A stretch of DNA of 64,000 bases from Streptomyces sp. JJ36 (GTDB lineage: Bacteria > Actinomycetota > Actinomycetes > Streptomycetales > Streptomycetaceae), in contig NZ_JACYHE010000015.1 in the NCBI RefSeq assembly GCF_021696945.1, positions 1-64,000 of the forward strand, given 5' to 3'. Each line of letters opens with the position of its first letter. Position 1 is the stretch's first letter. A model generated the notes under the pieces. That model saw only the letters and a list, made by a program, of their open reading frames with translations. It had not been told where the DNA came from and did not search any database. The position numbers and the translations under genes were made by a program. Shown here piece by piece: positions 40,503-49,369 of the stretch.

Positions 40503-41816
40503 CTACCGGCGGAAGGGCCGGACGCCGCGCTGGAGGGCGATCGCTGCGGCGATGAGCAGCACCCCGCAGACCGCGGCGGCGGGCGCCAGCCATCCCGTCC
40601 CGCCGCCGTCCGCCTCCGGCTCGGGACCGCTGCCGAAGTAGCGCTTCCGGTACGGCTCGGGGCTGGGCTCCAGGGCGCCCGGCTCCAGGGTGCGGGCCAG
40701 TTCCAGGGCCGCGGCGGCGTCCACGATCCCGGTGCCCAGCGCGTCGCTGCGTCCGCCGGGCGGGGTGTTCCGTGCGGTGTCCGCGAGCAGGCGCTTGATC
40801 TGGGCCGGGGTGAGCTCCGGATGGGCGGACCGCACCAGCGCGACCACGCCGGAGACGAAGGCGGCGGCGGCGCTGGTGCCCCAGCCCTCGTAGTAGGCCC
40901 GGTCCGGCTCGGTGATGATCACGTCGTCGCCGGGTGCGCTCACCGTGGCGTACCAGCGGCGGGTGGAGAAGGAGGCACGGGCGCCGTCCCGGTCCACGGC
41001 GGTCACCGCGATCACGCCCGGATAGGCGGCCGGATAGGAGGCGTGGTCGCCCTCCTCTCCGCCGTTGCCGGCGGAGGCGACCACCACCGAGCCCTTGCGG
41101 AGCGCGTAGCGCACGGCGGCGTCCTGGGCGGGCCGCGGGTGCGCCGAGGAGCTGTCGTCGCCCAGCGAGAGGTTGATGACGTCGGCGCCCTGGTCGGCCG
41201 CCCACCGGATGCCCTCGGCCAGTGCGCCGCCCCGGGTACGGCGGGCCTTGTCCCGCTGCCCGTCGCGGTCCTCCAGCAGCACCCGTACGGGCAGCACCCG
41301 GGCCTCCGGGGCGACCCCGACCACGCCCAGTCTGCCGTCCGGGCCGTGCCCGTGGCCGGCGATGATGCCGGCCATGGCGGTGCCGTGCTGGGCCCAGTGG
41401 GGGTCGCCGGGCCCGGCGCCGAAACCGATCAGGTCCTTGCCCTCCGTCACCGAGCGCCGGATGTCGGGATGGGTCCCGTCCACGCCGGTGTCCAGCACGG
41501 CGACGGTGACACCACGGCCGCGGGTGGTCTTCCACGCCTCCGGGGCGTTGACCGCCTCCAGGCCCCACTGGCGCTCCCGGATTCCCTCCCCCGCCGCGTG
41601 CGCGGGGCCCGCCGTGACGGGCAGCGCGGAGAGCACCGCGGCCAGCAGCAGGGCGGCGGCGCGGAACGGAGGTGCCGCGGGGCGGCGGGGCCGGAGGAGC
41701 CGTCCGGCGAGCGGGAGCCGGGCACGGCGCGGGCCGGGGCGACCGGGGCGCCGGCGTGCCGGGCTTCGTCCCGGGCCGGGCGCACGGCCACCTGCCGCGT
41801 GGAAGGGGCGGGTCAC
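40503..41816 (-). CDS. Membrane-anchored subtilisin (S8, mycosin-like)
   Basis: This 437-residue extracellular serine protease has a signal sequence after a long basic N-terminus (hydrophobic stretch about residues 52-70, cleavage near AHA). The catalytic triad is Asp109 (VAVLDTGVD), His144 (AQHGTAMAG) and Ser315 (GWGTSAAAA), and Asn251 in SAGNGG stabilises the oxyanion. A C-terminal membrane helix (about 405-425) plus FRR tail anchors it. The organisation is like mycosins, but no ESX gene is near. The GTG start overlaps the stop of the Pro-rich partner (GTGA), with GGAGGAG upstream. Confidence 0.9.
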   Translation of the reverse strand: MTRPFHAAGGRAPGPGRSPARRRPGRPGPRRARLPLAGRLLRPRRPAAPPFRAAALLLAAVLSALPVTAGPAHAAGEGIRERQWGLEAVNAPEAWKTTRGRGVTVAVLDTGVDGTHPDIRRSVTEGKDLIGFGAGPGDPHWAQHGTAMAGIIAGHGHGPDGRLGVVGVAPEARVLPVRVLLEDRDGQRDKARRTRGGALAEGIRWAADQGADVINLSLGDDSSSAHPRPAQDAAVRYALRKGSVVVASAGNGGEEGDHASYPAAYPGVIAVTAVDRDGARASFSTRRWYATVSAPGDDVIITEPDRAYYEGWGTSAAAAFVSGVVALVRSAHPELTPAQIKRLLADTARNTPPGGRSDALGTGIVDAAAALELARTLEPGALEPSPEPYRKRYFGSGPEPEADGGGTGWLAPAAAVCGVLLIAAAIALQRGVRPFRR

Positions 41817-43249
41817 GGTGTCTCCTCCGGCTCCGCGCCGGGCAGCCGGTCGCGCAGCCGCTGCCCGATCCGGCCGGCCAGGCCCTGCGCGGCGTGCCCG
41901 AGGCCGGCCTGGGCCGGGGCGGTGGTCTTGCCCTCCTCGGTCGCCTCGGCCGCGGGCTGGGGCGCCGGGACCGCCCGGCCGTCGGCGAAGCCGCTGACGG
42001 CGTACACCACGACCGGGGCCGTGCGGAAGACCTCCAGGGTCCAGCTCGCCCGCTGGGCGTCGCCGAAGCCGGCGGCCACGGTGCCGCGGGCGGCGTACGG
42101 GCGGGGCATGAGGTCGGTGCGGGAGGTCAGGTCCTCCTCGGCGAAGCGGGTGCGGAGCGCCCGCATGCCCGCGGCGTCGGCCTCGGTGAAGAGGATGCCG
42201 ACGGTGGTGACGCTGGAGCTGGTCTCGTCCGCGTAGGTGGCGCGTATCAGCCGGCTGCAGCCGACCGGGGAGAGCGCCTTGGCGAGCAGCGGGTCGAAGG
42301 CGTCCCGGCAGCGCTCGTCCGGCGGGGCCACGGCGATCCGCGTCCAGCGGCGGTCGGCACCGCCCGGGCCGGCGTCGTCGCCGCGCACGGCACGCGGGAA
42401 GAGCGTGTCGACGGGGACCGTGTGCCACAGCCCGCGGGCGTCGTCGAAGACGGCCTCGGCGCTTCCGGTGCCGGCCTCGGCGTCACCGGTGAGCCAGGTG
42501 CCGGCCGCGGTGCCGCCGAGCAGGCCCACGCCCAGCACCAGGCAGGTCACCGCGGCCACGCCGCGCAGCGGCGGGCGGGCGGGGGGCTCCTCGCGGATCG
42601 GGCGCAGCCGGAAGGTCGGCGGCCCGCCCGGGTCGTCGTCGTACGGGTGTGCGGGGCGGCGCCCGGCGGTGAGCGGCGCTCCCGTGGGGGGCGGCGGCTG
42701 CGGCACCCCGCCGGGCACCGGCGGGCGGCCGGACGGCGGCGCGGCCCAGGAGTCGCGGGCCGTGCCGGTGGGGCCGTCCCGGCGTCCCGGCCCCGGCGAG
42801 CCGTCGTGGCCGGTACGCCCCGGTACGGCGGACGGGCCGCCGCCGGCGGAATCGCCCGCGCGGGCGGCGCCCCGCTCTCCGGCCGGGGCGGCGGGTCCCG
42901 GCGCACCGGCGGAACCGGTCTGCCCCGGAGATCCGGCCGGGCGGGGCCCGGGCCGGCCGGTGACGTCGCCGCGGGCGGCGGACCGGGCGCCGCCTGCGCG
43001 GGAGGTGTCCCCGGCGGCCGCCGGGCGGGAGACGGGTGGGCGCTCCCCGGGGGTCGTGCCCCGGCGGGGGCGCTCACCGGCCGGGCGGGCGGGCTCGCCG
43101 CGGCCCGCGGACGCCGGCGGGCCCGCGGGTCGCGGCGGAGTGCCGGGGACGGGCGGGGCGGCGGGACGTGGGGGCGCGCTGGGGCGTGGCGGCACGGCAG
43201 GACGCGGCGGGGCCTCCGGGGTCCCGGTGCGCTCGGCGTCCGTGCTCAT
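41813..43249 (-). CDS. Pro-rich single-pass membrane protein coupled to the protease
   Basis: This 478-residue protein has about 225 residues of Pro/Ala/Gly/Arg-rich disordered cytoplasmic N-terminus, one membrane helix (VAAVTCLVLGVGLLGGTAAG, about 237-256) and an extracellular domain of about 200 residues that contains two conserved Cys (DERCRDAF and PVGCSRL). I do not recognise the domain. The start ATG has GGAGGGGTGCGG before it. Its last codons overlap the GTG of the subtilisin gene, so the two are co-translated. It is plausibly a substrate, inhibitor or scaffold of that protease; this is inference. Confidence 0.78.
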   Translation of the reverse strand: MSTDAERTGTPEAPPRPAVPPRPSAPPRPAAPPVPGTPPRPAGPPASAGRGEPARPAGERPRRGTTPGERPPVSRPAAAGDTSRAGGARSAARGDVTGRPGPRPAGSPGQTGSAGAPGPAAPAGERGAARAGDSAGGGPSAVPGRTGHDGSPGPGRRDGPTGTARDSWAAPPSGRPPVPGGVPQPPPPTGAPLTAGRRPAHPYDDDPGGPPTFRLRPIREEPPARPPLRGVAAVTCLVLGVGLLGGTAAGTWLTGDAEAGTGSAEAVFDDARGLWHTVPVDTLFPRAVRGDDAGPGGADRRWTRIAVAPPDERCRDAFDPLLAKALSPVGCSRLIRATYADETSSSVTTVGILFTEADAAGMRALRTRFAEEDLTSRTDLMPRPYAARGTVAAGFGDAQRASWTLEVFRTAPVVVYAVSGFADGRAVPAPQPAAEATEEGKTTAPAQAGLGHAAQGLAGRIGQRLRDRLPGAEPEETP

Positions 43250-43429
43250 CCGCACCCCTCCGCGCTCCACCGCCCGGCGCGCGCGCCGTGCGCAGGCCGG
43301 TTCCGTTCCGACAACACGCCCTCGCCGCCCGCGGCATGGCGCGCGGTCACTCTACGGTGCCCACCAGTGCCTCCGGCAACCCGCTCCCCGGGGCTGCGCG
43401 GGACGGCGCCGTTCTGGCAAGCTGCCCGG

Positions 43430-44656
43430 GTGTCCGTCACCTCTGCCGACACCCTCGCCGACCCGGTCGCCGACCGGGCGCGGTATGACCGTGCGACCGC
43501 CCGTCTCGACGCACCGCTGGCCCTCGTCGATGTGGCGGCCTTCGACGCCAACGCGGAGGACCTGGTACGCCGGGCCGGCGGCAAGCCGGTCCGGGTCGCC
43601 ACCAAGTCCGTACGCTGCCGTGCCCTGCTGGAGCGCGTGCTGGCCCGGGACGGCTTCCGGGGGGTGATGGCCTTCACCCTGGCCGAGGCGTTGTGGCTGG
43701 CGCGTTCCGGGGTGCCGGACGTCCTGGTGGCCTACCCCTCGGCCGACCGGGAGGCCTTCGCGGAGCTGGCCTCCGACCCGGAGCTCGCGGAGGCGGTCAC
43801 CGTGATGGCCGACGACCCGGCTCAGCTCTCGCTCATCGACGCCGCGCGCGCGGGCGGGCGGGCGGAGATCCGGGTCTGCCTGGAACTCGACACCTCGCTG
43901 CGGCTGCTGGGCGGAAGAGTGCGGGTGGGGGCCCGCAGGTCACCGCTGCACGCCCCCGCGGCGCTCGCCGAGGCTGCCCGGTCGGTGGTGCGCCGGCCGG
44001 GCTTTCGGCTGGTCGGGCTGATGGCGTACGAGGGGCATGTGGCCGGTGTCGGCGACGCGGTGCCCGGCCGGCCGCTGCGCTCCCGCGCGGTGCGGCTGAT
44101 GCAGACGGCGGCCCGCCGGGAGCTGGCCGCACGCCGGGCGGCCGCGGTGCGTGCGGTCCGGGCCGTGGCGCCGGACCTGGAGTTCGTCAACGGCGGTGGC
44201 ACGGGCAGCGTGCAGCACACCGTGGCGGAGGACGCGGTCACCGAGGTGGCCGCGGGCTCCGGCCTGTTCGTGCCCCGGCTCTTCGACCACTACCGGTCGT
44301 TCTCCGGCCGGCCCGCCGCCCTGTTCGCGCTGCCGGTGGTGCGCCGCCCGGGAATCGGCGTGGTGACGGTGCTGGGCGGCGGGTATCCGGCCTCGGGCGC
44401 GGCGGGCGCCGACCGGCTGCCGCAGCCGTATCTGCCGCCGGGCCTGCGGTACGACCCGGTGGAGGGGGCCGGCGAGGTGCAGACCCCGCTGCTGGGCACC
44501 CCGGCCGACGACCTGCGGATCGGGGACAGGGTGTGGTTCCGGCACGCGAAGTCCGGGGAGCTGTGCGAGCGTTTCGCCGCGCTGCACCTGGTGGAGGGCG
44601 ACCGGGTGACGGCGACCGTGCCCACGTACCGGGGCGAGGGCCGCACCTTCCTCTGA
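43430..44656 (+). CDS. Amino acid deaminase/aldolase (alanine-racemase fold)
   Basis: This 408-residue PLP enzyme of the fold-type III (alanine-racemase N-terminal) group is related to D-threonine aldolase and D-serine deaminase. The PLP Lys is in VRVATKSVRCRALLE (about residue 50). EFVNGGGTGSVQ binds the phosphate. The C-terminal part has the PQPYLPPGLRYDPVEGAGEV and VWFRHAKSGELCERF segments, with His and Cys that may bind a metal in this family. The reaction is not known. The GTG has CAAGCT six bases upstream and no ribosome site, so leaderless translation is possible. Confidence 0.85.
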   Translation: MSVTSADTLADPVADRARYDRATARLDAPLALVDVAAFDANAEDLVRRAGGKPVRVATKSVRCRALLERVLARDGFRGVMAFTLAEALWLARSGVPDVLVAYPSADREAFAELASDPELAEAVTVMADDPAQLSLIDAARAGGRAEIRVCLELDTSLRLLGGRVRVGARRSPLHAPAALAEAARSVVRRPGFRLVGLMAYEGHVAGVGDAVPGRPLRSRAVRLMQTAARRELAARRAAAVRAVRAVAPDLEFVNGGGTGSVQHTVAEDAVTEVAAGSGLFVPRLFDHYRSFSGRPAALFALPVVRRPGIGVVTVLGGGYPASGAAGADRLPQPYLPPGLRYDPVEGAGEVQTPLLGTPADDLRIGDRVWFRHAKSGELCERFAALHLVEGDRVTATVPTYRGEGRTFL

Positions 44657-44666
44657 GCGGTGCGGC

Positions 44667-44696
44667 GGCCGGCCGCCGGCGTCCCGCCGGCCGGCC
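44667..44696. terminator. Bidirectional terminator
   Basis: GGCCGGCCGCCGGCG (44667-44681) pairs with CGCCGGCCGGCC (44685-44696) with one bulge, between converging genes. Confidence 0.6.
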
Positions 44697-44702
44697 CGTC
44701 CG

Positions 44703-45653
44703 TCAGACCTGTTCGCTGTTGTCGTCCTCGGCGATCCGGCCCTCCCTGATCCCCTTGACGAGCCGGTCCATGTGGCCCAGCGGCGGGGCGTCCGCGTGGA
44801 TGTCGAAGCCGCTGCGCAGCAGCAGCATCCGGCCGGAGCCGTCGGGGTGCTCGAACGCCACGGACTCGACGTAGGCGTCCGGGTCCACCCTGTTGTCGAT
44901 CCTCCAGCGGACCCGGTAGCCGTCCTGCCCGGCGACCCGCACCTCCCCCGCCTCGATCTCCTCGTGCGCGGTGATGCCGCCGTAGTAGTCGGCGGCGTAG
45001 GAGGACTCGGCGTTGACCCGGATGTCGCCCCGGGCGACGTCCTCGGGAGTGCCGGAGGACGCGGCGTTGAGCACGATGGCCCCGGCGCGCACACAGCGCT
45101 CGGGCTTGTCGCCCGGACAGGTGTACGACTTCCCGTTGACGGAGGCGCCGTGGAAACCCGGTGAGCGGGTCCAGCCGTCCAGCAGCGGCAGGACGACCCC
45201 GGAGGCCGGTGTCATGCGGTCGCCGTCCGGGGTGGTGCTGGGGCCGCTCTCGGGGCCCTCCCGGGACCCGTCGTCGGGCGGACCGGTGCTCTCCGGAGCG
45301 CCGGTCGGCGGGCTGCTCTGCCGGGCCTCGGTGCCGTCGTCGTCCCCGCCGCCCGAGCCGGCGATCACCACTCCGCCGACGACGAGCGCGAGGGCGACGG
45401 CTGCGGCGCCGGCGAGGGCGGCGACGGCCGGGCCGCGGGAGCGCTTCTGCGGGGACGGCGGGTAACCGGGGGGCGCCACGGGGAAGGAGCCGGGCGGCTG
45501 CGGCGGCACCGACCCCGGCGGCGGGGGCGGCGGGGCCTCCGCGGGCCGGGTGTGCTCGGTCCACCGCTCACCGTCCCACCAGCGCTCGAGGGCGGGTCCG
45601 GTACCTGTGTACCCGGGGTCGGCGAACCAGCCGGGAGGGGTCCTCATGGTCAC
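44703..45653 (-). CDS. DUF2510 membrane protein with extracellular domain
   Basis: This 316-residue protein starts with a DUF2510 motif (PPGWFADPGYTGTGPALERW, about residues 5-24), which in actinobacteria marks cytosolic tails of membrane proteins. A Pro-rich stretch, one membrane helix (about 86-107) and a Ser/Thr/Pro linker follow. The outer domain of about 150 residues has a CPGDKPERC disulfide candidate and resembles lipoprotein-like SCP folds only weakly. The GTG at 45653 lies seven bases after TAGGGT (leaderless); an ATG at 45647 is an alternative. Confidence 0.78.
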   Translation of the reverse strand: MTMRTPPGWFADPGYTGTGPALERWWDGERWTEHTRPAEAPPPPPPGSVPPQPPGSFPVAPPGYPPSPQKRSRGPAVAALAGAAAVALALVVGGVVIAGSGGGDDDGTEARQSSPPTGAPESTGPPDDGSREGPESGPSTTPDGDRMTPASGVVLPLLDGWTRSPGFHGASVNGKSYTCPGDKPERCVRAGAIVLNAASSGTPEDVARGDIRVNAESSYAADYYGGITAHEEIEAGEVRVAGQDGYRVRWRIDNRVDPDAYVESVAFEHPDGSGRMLLLRSGFDIHADAPPLGHMDRLVKGIREGRIAEDDNSEQV

Positions 45654-45764
45654 GCGGAGAACCCTAGGGCAACAGGTGTACGAGCCGCAGCGGGGTGGGC
45701 GGAGCGGCACGCCGCCCGGGGCGCACGCCCGTTGAACGCGCGCCGCCCGCGGCCCCGCCACGCC

Positions 45765-46553
45765 TCAGAGCGGGGTCACGTACGCGCCCGCGATCCCGCC
45801 GTCCACCAGGAAGCCGGTGGCGTTGACGAAGGAGGCGTCGTCGCTGGCGAGGAAGGCCACGGCGGCCGCGATCTCCTCCGCCTCGGCGAACCGGCCCGCC
45901 GGCACGTGCACCAGGCGCCGCCGGGCGCGCTCCGGGTCCTTGGCGAACAGCTCCTGCAGCAGCGGGGTGTTGACGGGTCCCGGGCAGAGCGCGTTCACCC
46001 GGATGCCCTCCCGGGCGAACTGGACGCCCAGTTCGCGCGACATGGCCAGCACCCCGCCCTTGGAGGCGGTGTAGCTGATCTGCGAGGTGGCGGCGCCCAT
46101 CACGGCGACGAAGGAGGCGGTGTTGACGACCGAGCCGCGCCCCTGCCGGCGCATGTAGGGCAGCACCTCGCGGCAGCAGAGGTAGACGGAGGTGAGGTTG
46201 GTCTGCTGCACCCGGTGCCAGGCGTCCGGCTCCGTGCTGAGGATCGAGTCGTCGTCGGGCGGCGAGATGCCGGCGTTGTGGAAGGCGACGTCGACGGAGC
46301 CGTAGGTCTCGTGCGCGGTGCGGTAGAGGGCGGCGACCTGCCCGGCGTCGGTGACGTCGGCCGCCACGAAGAGGCCGCCGGTCTCCTCGGCGGCGGCCTT
46401 GCCGCGCTCGGTGTCGATGTCGGCGCACACCACGTGGGCGCCCTCGGAGGCCAGCCGCCGCGCGGAGGCGAGCCCGATGCCGCTGCCCGCCCCGGTGACC
46501 ACGGCGGTACGGCCCACGAGCCGCCGGCACACTGCGTCCTGGGTGCTCGTCAC
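45765..46553 (-). CDS. SDR oxidoreductase of the gamma-glutamylation cluster
   Basis: This 262-residue classical short-chain dehydrogenase has TGAGSGIG (about residues 20-27), NAG in FHNAGIS, the catalytic Ser in VVNTASF and the YTASKGG Tyr-Lys pair (about 163-167). The C-terminal LVDGGIAGAYVTPL closes the family pattern. In the cluster with GlnA4 it would oxidise the alcohol of gamma-glutamylethanolamide to an aldehyde; this is inference. The GTG overlaps the stop of the aldehyde dehydrogenase (GTGA). Confidence 0.9.
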   Translation of the reverse strand: MTSTQDAVCRRLVGRTAVVTGAGSGIGLASARRLASEGAHVVCADIDTERGKAAAEETGGLFVAADVTDAGQVAALYRTAHETYGSVDVAFHNAGISPPDDDSILSTEPDAWHRVQQTNLTSVYLCCREVLPYMRRQGRGSVVNTASFVAVMGAATSQISYTASKGGVLAMSRELGVQFAREGIRVNALCPGPVNTPLLQELFAKDPERARRRLVHVPAGRFAEAEEIAAAVAFLASDDASFVNATGFLVDGGIAGAYVTPL

Positions 46554-47917
46554 TGCTGCTCCTCGGTGCTCAGGAAGACGTTCTTGGTCTGGGTGAAGGC
46601 GGTGAGGGCGTCGGGACCGAGCTCGCGGCCCAGCCCGGATCGGCGATACCCCCCGAAGGGGGTGCTGTAGCGCACGCTGCTGTGCGAGTTGACGGAGAGA
46701 TTGCCCGCGGCGATGGAGCGGGAGACGCGCAGGGCGCGCCCGGCGTCCCGGGTCCACACGGACCCGGAGAGGCCGTAGTCGGTGGCGTTGGCGAGCCGGA
46801 CGGCGTCGTCCTCGTCCTCGAAGGGCATGATCACGGCCACCGGCCCGAAGATCTCCTCGACGGCTGCCCGGTCCTCCGGGGCGGCCTCCAGCACCGTCGC
46901 CGGGTACCAGTAGCCGGGCCCGGCCGGGATCTCGCCGCGGATCGCGGCGGGCGCGTCCTCGGGGACGTAGGACCGTACGCGCTCCCGGTGCGCGGCGGAG
47001 ATCAACGGACCCATCCGTGTCTCCTCCGCGGCCGGGTCCCCGGCCCGGAAGGTCTTCACCGCGGCTTCCAGCAGCTCGAGGAAGCGGTCGTACACGCCGT
47101 GCTCCACCAGGATGCGGCTGCGGGCGCAGCAGTCCTGGCCGGTGTTGTCGAGGAAGGAGGCGGGGGCGGCGGCCGCCGCGGCCTCCACGTCGGCGTCGGC
47201 GAAGACCACGTTCGGGCTCTTGCCGCCCAGTTCGAGGGTGACCGGCTTCACCTGGCGGGCGCAGGCGGCCATGATCTCCGCACCGGTCTCCGTGGAGCCG
47301 GTGAAGACCACCTTGGCGACGCCGGGGTGGCCGACGAGGGCGGTGCCGGTGACCGGGCCGTCGCCGGGGAGCGCCTGGAACAGCCCCTCCGGCAGCCCGG
47401 CCGCCAGGCCGAGTTCGGCCAGGCGCAGGGCGGTGAGCGGGGTGGCCTCGGCGGGTTTGAGCAGCACGGCGTTCCCGGCGGCCAGCGCGGGCGCGGTGCC
47501 CCAGGCGGCCACCGGCATGGGGAAGTTCCAGGGGGCGATCACGGCGACGACGCCCAGCGGCTCGGCGAAGGTGAGGTCGATCCCGCCGTCGACCGGGATC
47601 TGACGGCCGGTGAGGCGCTCCACGCCGCCCGCTGCGTAGTCGAGCAGGTCGCGGACGTTGCCGGCCTCCCAGCGGGCGTTGGTGACCGGGTGGCCGGCCT
47701 CGCGCACCTCGAGCTGCGCGAGTTCCTCGCGGTGGTCGTCGACGGCGGCGGCGAAGCGGCGCAGCAGCCGGGCCCGGTCGGCGGGCGGCAGCGCGGCCCA
47801 GCGCCGCTGTGCGGCGGCGGCCCGGGCCACCGCCGCGTCCACCTCGGCGGGCGTGGTGGCGGCGACCGTCGCGACGACCTCTTCGGTGGCGGGGTTGACG
47901 ATGCGGTGCTCGTGCAC
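46550..47917 (-). CDS. NAD(P)-dependent aldehyde dehydrogenase
   Basis: This 455-residue ALDH has IAPWNFPMPVAAW, the FTGSTETG cofactor turn, the general-base Glu in VTLELGGKSPN (about 245) and the nucleophilic Cys in NTGQDCCARSRI (about 280). It should oxidise a gamma-glutamylated aldehyde to the acid in the ethanolamine pathway, as a PuuC-type enzyme. The GTG at 47917 has GAGGA eight bases upstream; a GTG at 47932, overlapping the GlnA4 stop as GTGA, is also possible. It overlaps the SDR gene at its end. Confidence 0.92.
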   Translation of the reverse strand: MHEHRIVNPATEEVVATVAATTPAEVDAAVARAAAAQRRWAALPPADRARLLRRFAAAVDDHREELAQLEVREAGHPVTNARWEAGNVRDLLDYAAGGVERLTGRQIPVDGGIDLTFAEPLGVVAVIAPWNFPMPVAAWGTAPALAAGNAVLLKPAEATPLTALRLAELGLAAGLPEGLFQALPGDGPVTGTALVGHPGVAKVVFTGSTETGAEIMAACARQVKPVTLELGGKSPNVVFADADVEAAAAAAPASFLDNTGQDCCARSRILVEHGVYDRFLELLEAAVKTFRAGDPAAEETRMGPLISAAHRERVRSYVPEDAPAAIRGEIPAGPGYWYPATVLEAAPEDRAAVEEIFGPVAVIMPFEDEDDAVRLANATDYGLSGSVWTRDAGRALRVSRSIAAGNLSVNSHSSVRYSTPFGGYRRSGLGRELGPDALTAFTQTKNVFLSTEEQQ

Positions 47918-47928
47918 GCTGTGGTTCC

Positions 47929-49302
47929 TCACATCCGTTCGAAGGAGCGGTAGCGTTCCCAGTCGGTGACCGCGGCGTCGTAGGCCTGCTGCTCGACCCG
48001 GGCCATGTGGGCGTAGTGCCGGACGACCTCCTCGCCGAAGGCGTCGCGGGCCAGCGGGCTCGCCCGCCAGCGGTCCGCGGCGTCCCGGAGGGTGGCGGGG
48101 ACGCGGGCGGCGCCGGCGGTGTAGGCGTTGCCGGTGCAGGGCTCCGGCAGTTCCAGCTTCTCGTCGACGCCGTGCAGCCCGGCGGCGATCATCCCGGCCA
48201 CGGCCAGATACGGGTTGACGTCGCCGCCGGGGACCCGGTTCTCCAGCCGGTGGGAGGGGCCGTGCCCGACGACCCGCAGGGCGCAGGTGCGGTTGTCCGG
48301 TCCCCAGGCGACGGCGGTGGGTGCGAAGGAGCCGGGCTGGAAGCGCTTGTAGGAGTTGATGTTGGGCGCGTAGAGGAGGGTGAGGTCCGGCAGGGCGGCG
48401 AGCTGGCCGGCGAGGAAGTGGCGCATCACCGCGGACATCCCGTACGGCGCGGTGTCGTCGGCCAGCACCGGACGGCCGTCGGCGTCGCGCAGCGACAGGT
48501 GGATGTGGCAGGAGTTACCCTCCCGCTCGTCGTACTTGGCCATGAAGGTGAGCGCCCGCCCCTCCTGGGCGGCGATCTCCTTGGCGCCGGTCTTGTAGAG
48601 CGCGTGCTGGTCGCAGGTGGTGAGGGCGTCGGCGTAGCGGAAGGCGATCTCGTGCTGGCCGAGGTTGCACTCGCCCTTGGCGGACTCCACGGTCATGCCC
48701 GCGCCGCCCATCTCGTTGCGGATGCGGCGGAGCAGCGGCTCCACGCGACCGGTGCCGAGTACCGAGTAGTCGACGTTGTACCGGTTGGCGGGGGTGAGCC
48801 CGCGGTAGCCGCCGTCCCAGGCCTGCTCGTAGGAGTCCTCGAAGAGCATGAACTCCAGCTCGGTGCCGGCGTACGCGGTCCAGCCGCGGGCGGCGAGGCG
48901 GTCGAGCTGGCGGCGCAGTATCTGCCGCGGGGAGGCCGCGACCGGGGAGCCGTCGTGCCAGGCCAGGTCGGCGGTCATCAGGGCGGTGCCGGGGGTCCAG
49001 GGGACGCGGCGCAGGGTGGCCGGATCGCCGTGCAGGGCGAAGTCGCCGTAGCCGCGCTCCCAGGAGGACATCTCGTAGCCGTCCACGGTGTTCATCTCGG
49101 CGTCGACGGCGAGGAGGTAGTTGCAGCCCTCGGTGCCGTGGGCGAGCACCTCGTCGAGGAAGAACCGGGCGGCGAACCGCTTGCCCTGGAGCCTCCCCTG
49201 CATGTCGGTGAAGGCCAGCACCACGGTGTCGGTCTCGCCCGCGGCCACGAGCCTGCGCAGCTCGTCGACGGAGAGGGGAGGATGGCGGTCGGGGTCTGCC
49301 AC
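47929..49302 (-). CDS. glnA4: GlnA4-type gamma-glutamylethanolamide synthetase
   Basis: This 457-residue member of the glutamine-synthetase-like family ligates glutamate to an amine with ATP. The metal and ATP motifs are AGTELEFMLFEDSYE (about residues 145-159), VESAKGECNLGQHEIAFRYA, EGNSCHIHLSL and NRTCALRVVGHG followed by HRLENRVPGGDVNPYLA. The N-terminal FTDMQGRLQGKRF is typical of GlnA-like non-canonical forms. Its neighbours (SDR, ALDH, FadR, permease, hydrolase) match S. coelicolor glnA4 (SCO1613), reported as a gamma-glutamylethanolamide synthetase. GTG start with AGGAGG upstream. Confidence 0.88.
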   Translation of the reverse strand: MADPDRHPPLSVDELRRLVAAGETDTVVLAFTDMQGRLQGKRFAARFFLDEVLAHGTEGCNYLLAVDAEMNTVDGYEMSSWERGYGDFALHGDPATLRRVPWTPGTALMTADLAWHDGSPVAASPRQILRRQLDRLAARGWTAYAGTELEFMLFEDSYEQAWDGGYRGLTPANRYNVDYSVLGTGRVEPLLRRIRNEMGGAGMTVESAKGECNLGQHEIAFRYADALTTCDQHALYKTGAKEIAAQEGRALTFMAKYDEREGNSCHIHLSLRDADGRPVLADDTAPYGMSAVMRHFLAGQLAALPDLTLLYAPNINSYKRFQPGSFAPTAVAWGPDNRTCALRVVGHGPSHRLENRVPGGDVNPYLAVAGMIAAGLHGVDEKLELPEPCTGNAYTAGAARVPATLRDAADRWRASPLARDAFGEEVVRHYAHMARVEQQAYDAAVTDWERYRSFERM

Positions 49303-49330
49303 GGGGGCCTCCTGAGGTCGGCGGAGTTTT

Positions 49331-49350
49331 AAGGTAGTCACAGATACCTT
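49331..49350. promoter_or_regulatory. Palindrome between glnA4 and the FadR-type gene
   Basis: AAGGTA (49331-49336) and TACCTT (49345-49350) form an inverted repeat with an eight-base spacer in the 67-bp divergent region. It is a good candidate operator for the FadR-type regulator and would control both directions. Confidence 0.5.
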
Positions 49351-49369
49351 TGATGGGGAAGTAGGCGGC

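Noticed and set aside
38181..42236. A 1351-codon open frame on the plus strand and other very long frames opposite real genes
   Set aside because: These are antisense shadows of infC-to-protease genes in high-GC DNA. They have no ribosome site, no family motifs and Arg/Gly/Ala-biased composition, while the opposite strand encodes recognisable proteins.
40503..43249. Type VII (ESX) secretion locus suggested by a mycosin-like protease
   Set aside because: No WXG100, EccC, EccB, EccD or EccE genes are present within the window; the protease pairs with a different membrane protein.
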